Assembly (NCBI GenBank): GCA_036495525.1
Contig: DASXMR010000045.1
Span: 34,211-98,210, forward strand
Length of the DNA: 64,000 nt
Direction: 5' to 3'
Origin: DASXMR01 sp036495525
Lineage (GTDB): Bacteria; Actinomycetota; Actinomycetes; Streptosporangiales; Streptosporangiaceae
The notes beneath the pieces are model-generated. The model was not told where the DNA came from, searched no databases, and saw only the letters and a list, made by a program, of their open reading frames with translations. The stretch's first letter is position 1. Every line of letters begins with the position of its first letter. Both the position numbers and the translations under genes were made by a program. Below are positions 24,805 through 32,971 of the stretch, in pieces.

Positions 24805-25188
24805 ATGACCAGCACCCGGAGTAACGTGCCAGGCGTCAGCGACTCGCGGTCCCTGTACTGCTCGTTCTGCAGCAAGGACAAGGACACCGTCTCGGAGCTC
24901 ATCGCCGGGCTTGGCGGCGTCTACATCTGCGCCGAATGCGTGGCGGTGTGCAACGAGATCCTCGGGGCGAAGCCACCGCAGCCCGCGTTCGGTGTATGGA
25001 GCCAGCGCCCGGACGACGAGCTGCTGGCTAGTCTCGCCCGGACTCAGGCAGTGGTGGCGCAGGTCGACGCCGCCGTGCACGATCACGCGGCGGTCCTGCG
25101 GGAGCGCGGCGTCAGCTGGACCCGCATCGGAGCGGCGCTCGGCGTGTCCAAGCAGGCTGCCTGGGAGCGGTTCTCCGGCGAGGACTGA
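24805..25188 (+). CDS. ClpX-type zinc-finger (C4) protein with a C-terminal HTH-like segment
   Basis: A 127-residue protein. Residues about 18-50 form the four-cysteine ClpX zinc-binding domain ([36 protein letters not shown]) without the AAA ATPase part. A C-terminal segment ([31 protein letters not shown]) looks like a helix-turn-helix. Such small proteins occur singly in actinomycete genomes and may be regulators or adaptors; function is not established. The ATG is placed by the leaderless promoter just upstream, whose paired palindromes suggest tight, perhaps autogenous, control. Confidence 0.8.
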   Translation: MTSTRSNVPGVSDSRSLYCSFCSKDKDTVSELIAGLGGVYICAECVAVCNEILGAKPPQPAFGVWSQRPDDELLASLARTQAVVAQVDAAVHDHAAVLRERGVSWTRIGAALGVSKQAAWERFSGED

Positions 25189-25213
25189 ATCTGCCGCGAG
25201 ATCTGAGCGCGGG

Positions 25214-26515
25214 TCAGTCCCGTGGCTTGCTCACGTCGAGCGGGACGGACTCAGCGCTGATCACCGCGAGGGAGGTCGGCTCAGCCGACGTGATCCCGTT
25301 CAGGGTCCAGTCGGCGAATACCCGCGCCCGGTTCCCGGCCATGGAGTACAGGTGATAGCCCCTGGTCACGGCGTTGGCCACTGGCCCGGACAGCGGAATG
25401 TTCAGCGGGTTGGCGGCGGCTGCAAGGCCGCCGAGGTCCACCAGGAAGCCCAGGTCGTGGTGCTTGTACGGCTGCGAGGTGCCGTGGCCGAGCGAGGCGG
25501 CGACGTTCCTGGCCAGCAGCCTGCCCTGCCGGACGGCGTGCTGGGCGGTCATCCCGCAGATCTGGCCTGGCATGGTCAGGTCGGGTACCGCCGCGCAATC
25601 CCCGCCCGCGTAGATGCCGCTGGCCCCCGGGACGGCCAGCTGCTCGTCCACCACGACGCGACCACGGTTGGTGGCCAGGTCCAGGCCCTCGGCCAGGGGG
25701 ACCGGGCGAACCCCCACGCACCAGATCAGCGACCGGGTGTCGACTTTCTCGCCGCTGGTCAGCTGAACTGAGCCGTCAAGCGCCTCGGCGATCGACTCGC
25801 CGGTCAGGACCTCGACTCCGCGCCGCCGCAGCACCCGCTCGGCTGTCCTGGACAGTCGCGGATCCAGCTCGGCCAGCACTCGCGGGGCGAGATCGAGCAG
25901 CAACCACCGGATCTGGTGGCCGGCCAGGCCGGGCAGCGACCTGGCCAGCCGGCTAGTCAGAAGCTGACCCTGCGCCGCGACCTCGGTGCCGGTGTAGCCA
26001 GCGCCGACAACTACGAAGGTGCAGCGCGCCGCTCTCTCGGCCGAATCGGTCGCCACCGAGGCCAGCTCGAGCTGCTGGATGATGTGGTCACGCAGGTACA
26101 TGGCCTCGCGGATGCTGCGGAAGCCGTGCGCGTAGTCGGAGATGCCGGGGATGGGCAGCAGCTTGTTCACGCTGCCCGCGGTGAGGATGAGACGGTCGTA
26201 GCTGACCTGGCCGGATGTGCCTTCCGGGCCGGTCCAGGTCACGGTCTTGCGGCCGGGATCGACATGGCTGACCGTGCCGAGTACGAACCGGGCCTTGCGC
26301 AGCCGGCCAGGCAGCCACACGCGGATGTGCGGGGGCTGCACCAGGCCGCCCGTCACCTGCGGCAGCAGCGGCAGGTAGATGAAGTAGTCGGTCGAGTTGA
26401 TCACGACGACGTCTGCCGTCTCGGCGGCCAGGCGGATCAGCTCGCGGGCGGCATTAAAGCCCGCGAACCCAGCGCCGAGAATGACTACCGTGGCCTTCTG
26501 TCGGGTGTCTGCCAT
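25214..26515 (-). CDS. Type II NADH dehydrogenase-like FAD/NAD(P) oxidoreductase
   Basis: A 433-residue flavoprotein of the NDH-2 family, which feeds electrons from NADH to menaquinone at the membrane face without proton pumping. The FAD dinucleotide motif is VVILGAGFAGFNAA (about residues 9-22), the NAD motif is FVVVGAGYTGTEVAA (about 168-182), and the FAD C-terminal motif is GIYAGGDCAAVPD. The C-terminal region (KHHDLGFLVDLGGLAAAA, VTRGYHLYSM) matches NDH-2 membrane-anchoring helices. It is monocistronic and ends close to the convergent zinc-finger gene. A functional link to the isolated menB is possible but only by pathway logic. Confidence 0.9.
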   Translation of the reverse strand: MADTRQKATVVILGAGFAGFNAARELIRLAAETADVVVINSTDYFIYLPLLPQVTGGLVQPPHIRVWLPGRLRKARFVLGTVSHVDPGRKTVTWTGPEGTSGQVSYDRLILTAGSVNKLLPIPGISDYAHGFRSIREAMYLRDHIIQQLELASVATDSAERAARCTFVVVGAGYTGTEVAAQGQLLTSRLARSLPGLAGHQIRWLLLDLAPRVLAELDPRLSRTAERVLRRRGVEVLTGESIAEALDGSVQLTSGEKVDTRSLIWCVGVRPVPLAEGLDLATNRGRVVVDEQLAVPGASGIYAGGDCAAVPDLTMPGQICGMTAQHAVRQGRLLARNVAASLGHGTSQPYKHHDLGFLVDLGGLAAAANPLNIPLSGPVANAVTRGYHLYSMAGNRARVFADWTLNGITSAEPTSLAVISAESVPLDVSKPRD

Positions 26516-26652
26516 TTCGCCTCCGCACTGATCCGACTGAGGTTTGTCATACCCGCTTCGATCCAGCAGCGGCCACGGCCCGACGGCGGTACCGCTTGGC
26601 GCAACGCGCAGCGCCCGGCGGGCTGGCCGCGCTGATGACCGCTGACCTGCCG

Positions 26653-27369
26653 TCAGTGGCCGGCCACCTGACCACCGTCCACATGGACGATCTCGCCGGT
26701 GATGAACGGCGATGACTCCAGGAACAGGATCGCGTCCACGACGTCGCTGACCTGGCCGACCCGGCCGAGCGGTGGCAGCCGGTCGCCGAGTCCCTGGTAG
26801 CTCTCCGGGGGGTGCACCGGCGTCTGGATGATGCCGGGCGAGACGGCGTTGACCCGGATGCCACGCGAGGCGTACTCGACGGCCAGGGACCTGGTGACCG
26901 CCGCTAGGCCGCCTTTGGTCAGGGCGGTGAGAGCAGCGGGCGAGCTGGACTGGGCCTGCTCGGCCACGCTCGCTGAGATGTTCACCACGTGACCGCCGTG
27001 ACCTGCGGCCATCTCGCCGATGACACGCTGGGTGAGCCAGAAGAACCCGGTCAGGTTGACGCCGACGACAGTGGCGTAATCGTCAGCGGTGTAGTCGGTG
27101 AACGACTTCGAGACGAATACCCCGGCGTCGTTGACCAGGGTGTCGATCCGCCCGAACGCATCAAGCGCCTCGGCGGCTATGCGGTCAGCAGTCGCCTTCT
27201 CGCTGATGTCGCCCGCGACGGTGAGCACTGCGGGGTCGTCCGCTGGCTCGATCGTGCGCGCGCTGGCGACCACTGCCCAGCCTCGCTCCCGGTAGGCGGC
27301 GACCAGGCCAGCGCCGATGCCCTGCGAGCCGCCGGTAATGACGGCTACCTTGCGCCACGCCGTGCTCAT
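26653..27369 (-). CDS. SDR family oxidoreductase lacking the catalytic tyrosine
   Basis: A 238-residue classical SDR fold. The cofactor motif ITGGSQGIGAGLV and the NDAG strand (LVNDAGVF) are present. The active-site segment reads AALTALTKGGL, so the YxxxK tyrosine is Thr with the Lys retained; the Ser is present upstream (NISASVAEQ). This occurs in a known subset of bacterial SDRs, so the protein may bind NADP or act by another mechanism rather than being a pseudogene. It overlaps the upstream MIase-like gene by 4 nt and forms an operon with it. Confidence 0.88.
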   Translation of the reverse strand: MSTAWRKVAVITGGSQGIGAGLVAAYRERGWAVVASARTIEPADDPAVLTVAGDISEKATADRIAAEALDAFGRIDTLVNDAGVFVSKSFTDYTADDYATVVGVNLTGFFWLTQRVIGEMAAGHGGHVVNISASVAEQAQSSSPAALTALTKGGLAAVTRSLAVEYASRGIRVNAVSPGIIQTPVHPPESYQGLGDRLPPLGRVGQVSDVVDAILFLESSPFITGEIVHVDGGQVAGH

Positions 27370-27671
27370 GCCCTGGCTGCCTCGCTCGCCGGGTCGCTCG
27401 GGTGCGGCGAGAGCGGCGTCACCTCGTCAGCGCGCCACACCCGCAGCGGCATCGAGGCCAGCACTTCCTCCAGCTGGCCATCGTCGCTGGCGGCGAACAG
27501 CCCGAGCGTGCGCCATTCGCCCGGCCGCAGGGGCGGGCGCCACAGGCGCAGCAGGTGGCCCTGCGCCGCCAGCTCGCGCGAGCGGGCGGCCTCAGCAGCG
27601 CGGACTCGGTCGACGGCCTCGCCGGGGGTTCCTTCCGGAACCTGGGTGATCATGCTGACCAGGTACTCCAT
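27366..27671 (-). CDS. Muconolactone delta-isomerase-like protein
   Basis: A 101-residue ferredoxin-like (dimeric alpha-beta barrel) protein of the MIase family: MEYLVSMITQVPEGTPGEAVDRVRAAEAARSRELAAQGHLLRLWRPP, then LGLFAASDDGQLEEVLASMPLRVWRADEVTPLSPHPSDP. In catechol catabolism true CatC isomerises muconolactone, but this subfamily is usually encoded beside oxidoreductases outside cat operons, and no catA/catB is present. It is coupled to the downstream SDR gene by ATGA overlap. Confidence 0.85.
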   Translation of the reverse strand: MEYLVSMITQVPEGTPGEAVDRVRAAEAARSRELAAQGHLLRLWRPPLRPGEWRTLGLFAASDDGQLEEVLASMPLRVWRADEVTPLSPHPSDPASEAARA

Positions 27672-27791
27672 GGCCGGCGCCTCCTTCCCCCGACGGCATC
27701 CCCGTTATGCGGCTGCCGATGCGCCGGCTCGCGACCGGAGCTTGGGGTGGGCAGGCGGCCGCGCCGGACAGGAGAAGCTGCTCCGTGCCGC

Positions 27792-28478
27792 TCAGGACTC
27801 CCCGGCGGCCTCGGCGAGCAGGCGCGCGAGCTCAGCCGGCGCGCTGACCATCGGCCAGTGGCCGGAGTCGATGTCGATGAACGAGACGTTCTTGGCCTTG
27901 GCCAGCTCAGGCAGCTCGCCGGACGCCATCCACTCCCTGGCCTGGTCCGGGCTGAACTCCGGGCAGACTAGCGCCACCGGGACGTCGTAGCGACGCTCGT
28001 CTGACAGCCTGACAGTCCCGCTGATGACGGCGCCGGGCACCGGGATCGCAGCCGATTCGATGGCCTGCTTCGCCGCGTCGTCCAGATCAGCCGAGTCCGG
28101 CCCCTCGAACTCTGCCCAGCCAGGGAAGGGGAACGTGCTGTCCTCGGCGACGGAGGAGTCAAAGTAGGCCCTGCCGTCAGGGCTAGGGAAGCCGCCGATC
28201 ATGACGACCTTGCTGACCTTGTCAGGCCGTGTGTCAGCGGCGAGCCACGCCAGGCCGCTGGCAGCCGAATGCCCGACCACCATCGGCCTGCCGTCGGCTG
28301 CATCGACTGCCGCCACCACGGCGGCTACCTGGTCGGCCAGCGTCGCTCGGTCGTTACCGTCGCCCTGGCCCGGCAGGGTGATCGGCACGGCGTGGTGACC
28401 AAGGGCGTTGAGCTGGGCGGCGGTTTCGCCCCAGACTGACCCGTCGAGCCACAGGCCGCCGATGAGCAGGATGTCCAT
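27792..28478 (-). CDS. Alpha/beta hydrolase
   Basis: A 228-residue hydrolase. The nucleophile elbow is VGHSAASG (Ser about 71), the acid lies in the strand VALVCPEFSPDQA, and the His is in DIDSGHWPM near the C-terminus; the N-terminal HGxW-like strand is ILLIGGLWLDGSVW. It resembles the salicylate-esterase/RsbQ-like group. Divergent from the WYL regulator gene, which is the obvious candidate regulator. Substrate unknown. Confidence 0.87.
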   Translation of the reverse strand: MDILLIGGLWLDGSVWGETAAQLNALGHHAVPITLPGQGDGNDRATLADQVAAVVAAVDAADGRPMVVGHSAASGLAWLAADTRPDKVSKVVMIGGFPSPDGRAYFDSSVAEDSTFPFPGWAEFEGPDSADLDDAAKQAIESAAIPVPGAVISGTVRLSDERRYDVPVALVCPEFSPDQAREWMASGELPELAKAKNVSFIDIDSGHWPMVSAPAELARLLAEAAGES

Positions 28479-28596
28479 GGCAGGTTTCCCCTTTCCCGCG
28501 AGCTGGCGCGGTCACGTTGGCGCGGTCAGATGTCTCTGTCGTGCCCTGACGATAGGGAGTATTCCGGACGATCAGCTTCCGGATTAGGCTGGCTCG

Positions 28597-29595
28597 GTGA
28601 AATCCGGCCGCAGCCCCACCGGGCGGGCGCTGAAAGCCCTCGAGCTGCTGCAGTCCCAGCCAGGCATCACCGCCGCGCAGCTTGCGATGCAGCTCGGCGT
28701 CACCGAGCGCGCCGCACGGCGCTACGTCGCTATCTTGCGTGAGGCCGATATTCCGGTGGTCTCCACCAGGGGCCGCTACGGCGGGTACCGGGTCGGCCGC
28801 GGCATCCGGCTGCCGCCGCTGGTGTTCAGCGCCGCGGAGGCGCTCGGCCTGGTCATGGCCGTCCTGGACGGCAGTCACGCGGCCGCGGACGCGCAGGATC
28901 CGGTCGGCGCGGCGCTCGGCAAGATCATCCGTGCGCTGCCGGAGAACATCGGACGGCAGGCAGCCACCATGCGCCAGCATGCCTCCGCCGCGCCCGACCG
29001 CGGAGCCGTGCGGCCGGGTACCGAGCACACGAGCGCGCTCGTTTCCGCCGTCTCTGAGCAGCGCCGGGTGAGCATCGGCTACCGCAGTGAGTCGGGCAGC
29101 CAGTGGGCGGAGCAGATCGACCCGTGGGCCGTCGTGGTGCGGTATGGCCGCTGGTACCTGCTGTGTCACTCGCATCGGGCGCGCGCTGTGCGCGCCTACC
29201 GCATCGACCGGATCGAGTCGGTCGCTGCGGGCGGCGAGCAGTTCCAGGCCCCAGCGGACCTGAACTACGTGGAGCTGCTTGAGCAGCACCTGGCAACGGG
29301 CTGGGCCTATCAGGCCAGGGTCGTGTTCGACGCACCCTGCGACCAGGTCGCGCGCTACGTCAGGCCGCCGATGGGCCGCCTGGAGCCGATCGGCGACGGC
29401 TCGCGATGCGTGCTGACCGGCAGCACCAACAGGCCGGAGATGTATGCCGGGGAGTGGCTGGCGTCGATCCCCGTCCGGTTCCACGTCGCCGGCGGTCCCG
29501 AACTTCGTGCTGCCGTCGCGGCTGTCGCTGAGCGGCTGACTGCCGCCGCGCACGCGGCCGGCGCAGAGTTAGCTGGGACGCGGGTTGTCATGTAA
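28597..29595 (+). CDS. WYL domain transcriptional regulator (DeoR-type HTH)
   Basis: A 332-residue regulator. The N-terminal winged helix reads KALELLQSQPGITAAQLAMQLGVTERAARRYVAILREADIPV followed by the GRYGGYRVGRG wing. The WYL domain (about residues 140-225) contains ISIGYRSESG-type strands and the motif VVRYGRWYLLCHSHRARAVRAYRIDRI; the C-terminal WCX extension follows. GTG 28597 lies 6 nt after TAGGCT, so it is likely leaderless. It is divergent from the alpha/beta hydrolase gene. WYL domains bind ligands or nucleic acid; the signal here is unknown. Confidence 0.9.
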   Translation: MKSGRSPTGRALKALELLQSQPGITAAQLAMQLGVTERAARRYVAILREADIPVVSTRGRYGGYRVGRGIRLPPLVFSAAEALGLVMAVLDGSHAAADAQDPVGAALGKIIRALPENIGRQAATMRQHASAAPDRGAVRPGTEHTSALVSAVSEQRRVSIGYRSESGSQWAEQIDPWAVVVRYGRWYLLCHSHRARAVRAYRIDRIESVAAGGEQFQAPADLNYVELLEQHLATGWAYQARVVFDAPCDQVARYVRPPMGRLEPIGDGSRCVLTGSTNRPEMYAGEWLASIPVRFHVAGGPELRAAVAAVAERLTAAAHAAGAELAGTRVVM

Positions 29596-29614
29596 CGATC
29601 TATGGCAAGACCGT

Positions 29615-30483
29615 CTACGTGACCGACATGGACTCGAACTCGGTCCTGGTGCTGAGCGCTGCGACTCTCAGGAGCCTGCGCTGGCAGCCGGGGCGGGAGC
29701 CGCTTCTCGCCGATGTAGCTGACGGCGATGTCCGCAACCTGGCGTCAAAGGTGATCTCCCGCATCTCCGGCCAGGCGGAGAACGCCGTCGGGTCAGCGGC
29801 CATGTCGGCCAGGCCGGCCCGACTGATGCGCAGCGGGCCGAAGCTGACTGCGACTCCTTCGTCAACAGACTGGATCAGCCCGGCCAGCGCCGTGGCACTG
29901 AGAACCGGGATGACCTTCCCGGCGAGCTCAGAGCCCCTGACGGTCACGCAGGTCCCGCGCTGGTTGCAGACGGTACTGGCAGCAATGTGCGGGGGTGACT
30001 CCTCGGGCCGTGAGATGAGCACGCTGACGCTGACCATGTCGTCCAAGCGGATGACCAGCGGCTCTGGCTCGACGGTGGACAGCTGAAGGATCCCGCCGGA
30101 GTACCAGAGCGTCCGGTCGACCCGGCGAGCCGGGACCGCCAGACGAGCAGCGCACCGGCCAGGCCGATGACTCCGATCACGGGCGCCCAGATCAGGCCGA
30201 AGCTAAAGGCGGCGGGTTCGCCAGGATCGAAGAACGGGACTACCGCCGTCGGCGCCATGACAATGGCGATCGGAAGCAGCAGTAACCCGCAGCCGCGTGC
30301 CGCCGGGTAGTCCTTGTCGGTTTGCATCCGCTCATGCGCGCCGAGGCGGTAGTTCTGCCCCGGCTGGCCGGGGTCGGCGTAATGGCCAGCAGCCGCCAGC
30401 CGATGGGAGTCGCGCACCCTTGCGGGCATGCTTCCCGCAATCTCCGCTTCATTCAGCGGGCATGAAGGGTCGTCTCCGGCCAT
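29615..30483 (-). pseudogene. Frameshifted membrane protein gene (DUF6585-like)
   Basis: Two minus-strand frames together make one protein. The 5' part (from about 30483, MAGDDPSC...) has a soluble start, RMQTDKDYPAARGC, and two membrane helices (CGLLLLPIAIVMAPTAVV; FGLIWAPVIGVIGLAGALLVW). After about 30135 its continuation is nonsense. In another frame, coding resumes at about 30110 with DRTLWYSGGILQLSTVEPE and runs to the stop at 29615, through PVLSATALAGLIQSVDEGVAVSFGPLRIS...FSAWPEMREITFD, a tail like that of DUF6585-type proteins. One indel between 30105 and 30135 (natural or sequencing) explains this. Family name is tentative. Confidence 0.6.
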
Positions 30484-30825
30484 TGCGAATGGCGCGGTCA
30501 CCAGGGTACTGCAGCCCGCGGGCGGCATCATGATCGTTCTGCTTTGCCGTCCGGCCGGCCTGGCAGCGGTCCGGCCCGCAGCGCGGAAGGGCTGCCCAGC
30601 CGGGCTTCTGCTCGCCTGACGGCTCGCCAGGGCGGATTGGTAAATGGATCATGATTTGCCTGATCTAGCCTAGCTCGGGACGAAATAAGCATTTTACAGG
30701 ACGTTTGCCCGCTGTTCGCGTTCGGGTATCGCGCCCGGTGGGTTCGGGGTGAAGGGTGGCGAAACGGCAAGGCGGGCAAAAGGCGCAGACCTACCCCGCG
30801 ATTCTGACCACCGAAAGGCTGTGAG
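30484..30825. other. Promoter region of the phospholipase gene
   Basis: About 340 nt, with the most AT-rich stretch of the neighbourhood at 30640-30710 (GGTAAATGGATCATGATTTG, ATAAGCATTTTACAGG). It presumably carries the phospholipase promoter and the 5' end of the broken membrane gene. No direct repeat with PHO-box spacing was found. Confidence 0.4.
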
Positions 30826-32289
30826 ATGCCGGAACTGACTCGCCGACGACTACTGGGCGGTGCCGCCGGAGCGGCGGCCGCCGCAGCCTCGATGACCTTG
30901 ATGCCACCGAACGTCCAGAAGGCTCTCGCCGCCCAGACGGGGCCGGCCCGCGGTTCCCTGCGCGACATCAAGCATGTGGTCCTGCTCATGCAGGAGAACC
31001 GCTCGTTCGACCATTACTACGGCACGCTGGCTGGCGTCCGCGGCTTCGACGACGCGAGGAAGCAGAAGCTCGCCAACGGCCGGTCGGTTCTTTTCCAGCC
31101 GGACACCGTGAACCCCGATGGCTTCACGCTGCCCTTCCACCTGGACACCAACACCACCAGCGCGCAGCACATCCCGTCGACGTCGCACGCTTGGCAGGTC
31201 CAGCACAACGCGCTGAACGGCGGCAAGATGGACAGCTGGCTGCCCGCCCACCGCGCGGCCGACGGCAAGAACGGCCCGTTCGTGATGGGCTATCACGAGC
31301 GCTCGGACCTGCCCTTCCAGTTCGCACTGGCCGAGGCGTTCACCATCTGCGACAACTACTACTGCTCGGTGCTCGGCCCGACCTGGCCGAACCGGATGAT
31401 GTGGATGACCGGCACGATCGACCCGGATGGGCTCAACCGCGGTCCGATCCTGGACAACAACGCGCCGCCTGGCGGCTTCACCTGGACCACCTACGCCGAG
31501 CGACTGGAGGCTGCGGGCGTCAGCTGGAAGCTGTACCAGCAGGCGGACAATTTCGGAACCAACATGCTGTCCGAGTTCGCCAACTTCCAGGCGGCCAAGC
31601 CCGGCGACCCGCTGTTCGACAAGGGCCTGGCGGTGCTGCCGGATGGCCAGTTCGAGTTCGACGCCCGCAACGACAACCTGCCGACGGTGTCCTGGATCCT
31701 GGCGCCGAGTACCGTGTCCGAGCACCCAGACTTCACGCCGGCCGACGGCGCGGCCTTCGTCGCCAGCAAGATCGACGCGATCGCGGCTAACCCGGAGGTG
31801 TGGGCCAGGACCGCCTTCATCCTCGACTATGACGAGAACGACGGCCTGTTCGACCACGTCGTTCCGCCGATCCCGCCGGCCGGCACGCCGGGCGAGTTTG
31901 TCACGAAGACCTCGCCGGGCGGCACCCCTGGCAACGGGCTGTCCGTCGGCGCCGGGTTCCGCGTTCCGGCCATCATCATCTCGCCGTGGACTGCTGGCGG
32001 CTTCGTCAGCAGCGAGGCGTTCGACCACACGTCGGTGCTGCGCTTCCTGGAGGTGCTCACCGGCGTCAAGGAGACCAACATCAGCGCCTGGCGCCGGCAG
32101 ACGTTCGGCGACCTGACCTCGGCGTTCCGCTTCCAGGGCAAGCCGGCTGGCGCGCCGGTGCTGCCGGACACCTCAGGTCAGCAGATCTATTCCGAGTTCA
32201 CCGGCAGTCAGCTGCCGGCCCCGGCCCTGCCGGGAGCCAACCAGAGCCTGCCCGTGCAGGAGCAGGGCGGCCGCAAGCACGTAGGCTGA
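30826..32289 (+). CDS. Tat-exported phospholipase C (phosphoesterase family)
   Basis: Extracytoplasmic enzyme that removes phosphorylated head groups from phospholipids, 487 residues. It opens with a textbook Tat signal (LTRRRLLGGAAGAAAAAAS), so folded export is expected. The catalytic core matches the phospholipase C/acid-phosphatase superfamily: HVVLLMQENRSFDHYYGTL (nucleophile/metal region), CDNYYCSVLGPTWPNRMMWMTGT, TAFILDYDENDGLFDHVVPP, and the late EAFDHTSVLRFLE. The length is close to mycobacterial PlcA-D; the two C-terminal DUF756 modules of the 700-residue PlcN group are absent. ATG 30826 follows GAAAGG. Followed by a strong hairpin terminator. Confidence 0.92.
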   Translation: MPELTRRRLLGGAAGAAAAAASMTLMPPNVQKALAAQTGPARGSLRDIKHVVLLMQENRSFDHYYGTLAGVRGFDDARKQKLANGRSVLFQPDTVNPDGFTLPFHLDTNTTSAQHIPSTSHAWQVQHNALNGGKMDSWLPAHRAADGKNGPFVMGYHERSDLPFQFALAEAFTICDNYYCSVLGPTWPNRMMWMTGTIDPDGLNRGPILDNNAPPGGFTWTTYAERLEAAGVSWKLYQQADNFGTNMLSEFANFQAAKPGDPLFDKGLAVLPDGQFEFDARNDNLPTVSWILAPSTVSEHPDFTPADGAAFVASKIDAIAANPEVWARTAFILDYDENDGLFDHVVPPIPPAGTPGEFVTKTSPGGTPGNGLSVGAGFRVPAIIISPWTAGGFVSSEAFDHTSVLRFLEVLTGVKETNISAWRRQTFGDLTSAFRFQGKPAGAPVLPDTSGQQIYSEFTGSQLPAPALPGANQSLPVQEQGGRKHVG

Positions 32290-32326
32290 CCCGGCTGTCC
32301 TCCCAGCACCGAGGACCACATCCTTG

Positions 32327-32360
32327 GCTGCGGGCTGGGCCGAATGGCCCAGCCCGCAGC
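32327..32360 (+). terminator. Strong hairpin terminator after the phospholipase gene
   Basis: Perfect 15-bp stem (GCTGCGGGCTGGGCC with its complement) and a GAAT loop, 37 nt after the phospholipase stop. No U-tract follows, which is common for actinobacterial terminators. It also faces the broken genes downstream. Confidence 0.7.
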
Positions 32361-32448
32361 GCTGGCTCCGCTCGCAGGCGCGCTCAGCGCCCCCCCGAGC
32401 GCCGGCCTGCCCGGCGGTCAGCCGGCTCAGGTTCGGCGAGGCTGCTGT

Positions 32449-32591
32449 CTAGCTGACGTTGATGGCAGTGTCGTCAATGACGAACGATGTCTGGTCGACG
32501 CTGTCCTCGGTGCCGGTGAACCTGAGCGTGACGGCCTGCCCGGCGAACGACGCCAGGCTGAGGGTGTGCTGGGCGTAGCCGGTGATGTGGC
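32449..32591 (-). pseudogene. C-terminal remnant of a secreted beta-rich protein
   Basis: The minus frame ending at 32449 reads GYAQHTLSLASFAGQAVTLRF then TGTEDSVDQTSFVIDDTAINVS and stops. This is the characteristic last beta-sandwich strand block of secreted actinobacterial peptidases and glycosidases. Upstream of about 32591 the frame is unrelated (Arg-rich), and that DNA instead belongs, on the other strand, to an XRE gene tail. So only the last 45 or so codons survive. Confidence 0.6.
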
Positions 32592-32667
32592 ATTCACTAT
32601 CGCGCGGTTCTTCGACCTGACGGTTGACAAGATGTTCGACCCGGACGAGGAGGAGACAGGCAGATGA
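32592..32667 (+). pseudogene. C-terminal remnant of an XRE regulator (YozG/HipB-like)
   Basis: The frame reads VAFTIARFFDLTVDKMFDPDEEETGR and stops at 32667. This matches the extreme C-terminus of small XRE repressors (IARLFDVTVEDMF pattern). The whole HTH is missing; the join at about 32591 abuts the inverted remnant of a secreted-protein gene. Its TGA overlaps the ATG of the next gene (ATGA), preserving the original operon coupling. Confidence 0.6.
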
Positions 32668-32917
32668 GGACATCCATCCCCCGCCGGTGGCGCCAGCCCC
32701 TTGGCAATGGCCTCGCCGGAATCGTCTTCGCCGCCGCGTGGCTGTGCGCGGCGGCCCGGCCTGGTGGTTCTCGATCGTGACGGTGATCGTCGTGGCCGTC
32801 CGGGTGATCACCATCTACCTCCGCGCCGGACAGGACAGCGACGAGGGCGCGCTGGCCGGCGCACGGCCTGACGAGCGCCAGAGGCAGCTGAGCGCGCAGT
32901 CCTGGGCCTGCCGCTGA
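32664..32917 (+). pseudogene. Frameshifted small membrane protein gene (copy 1)
   Basis: ATG 32664 opens MRTSIPRRWRQPLGNGLAG then IVFAAAWLCAA, which would be a first membrane helix, but the frame stops at 32779. From about 32755 a second frame continues as GPAWWFSIVTVIVVAVRVITIYLRAG, an acidic linker, and DERQRQLSAQSWACR with stop at 32917. A single-base indel near 32750 reconciles the two. Intact relatives, small two-to-four-TMS proteins encoded after an XRE gene, usually continue past the DERQ motif, so the 3' end may be lost too. Confidence 0.55.
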
Positions 32918-32971
32918 CCCGGCCCGGCCCCGCCTGCCCAGCGACAGGCACCGCCGCCCAGCGCGCGGCAG

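Noticed and set aside
30660..30825. PHO-box-like repeats upstream of phospholipase C
   Set aside because: GTTCGC/GTTCGG units occur but not at 11-bp spacing and without the GTTCACC pattern.
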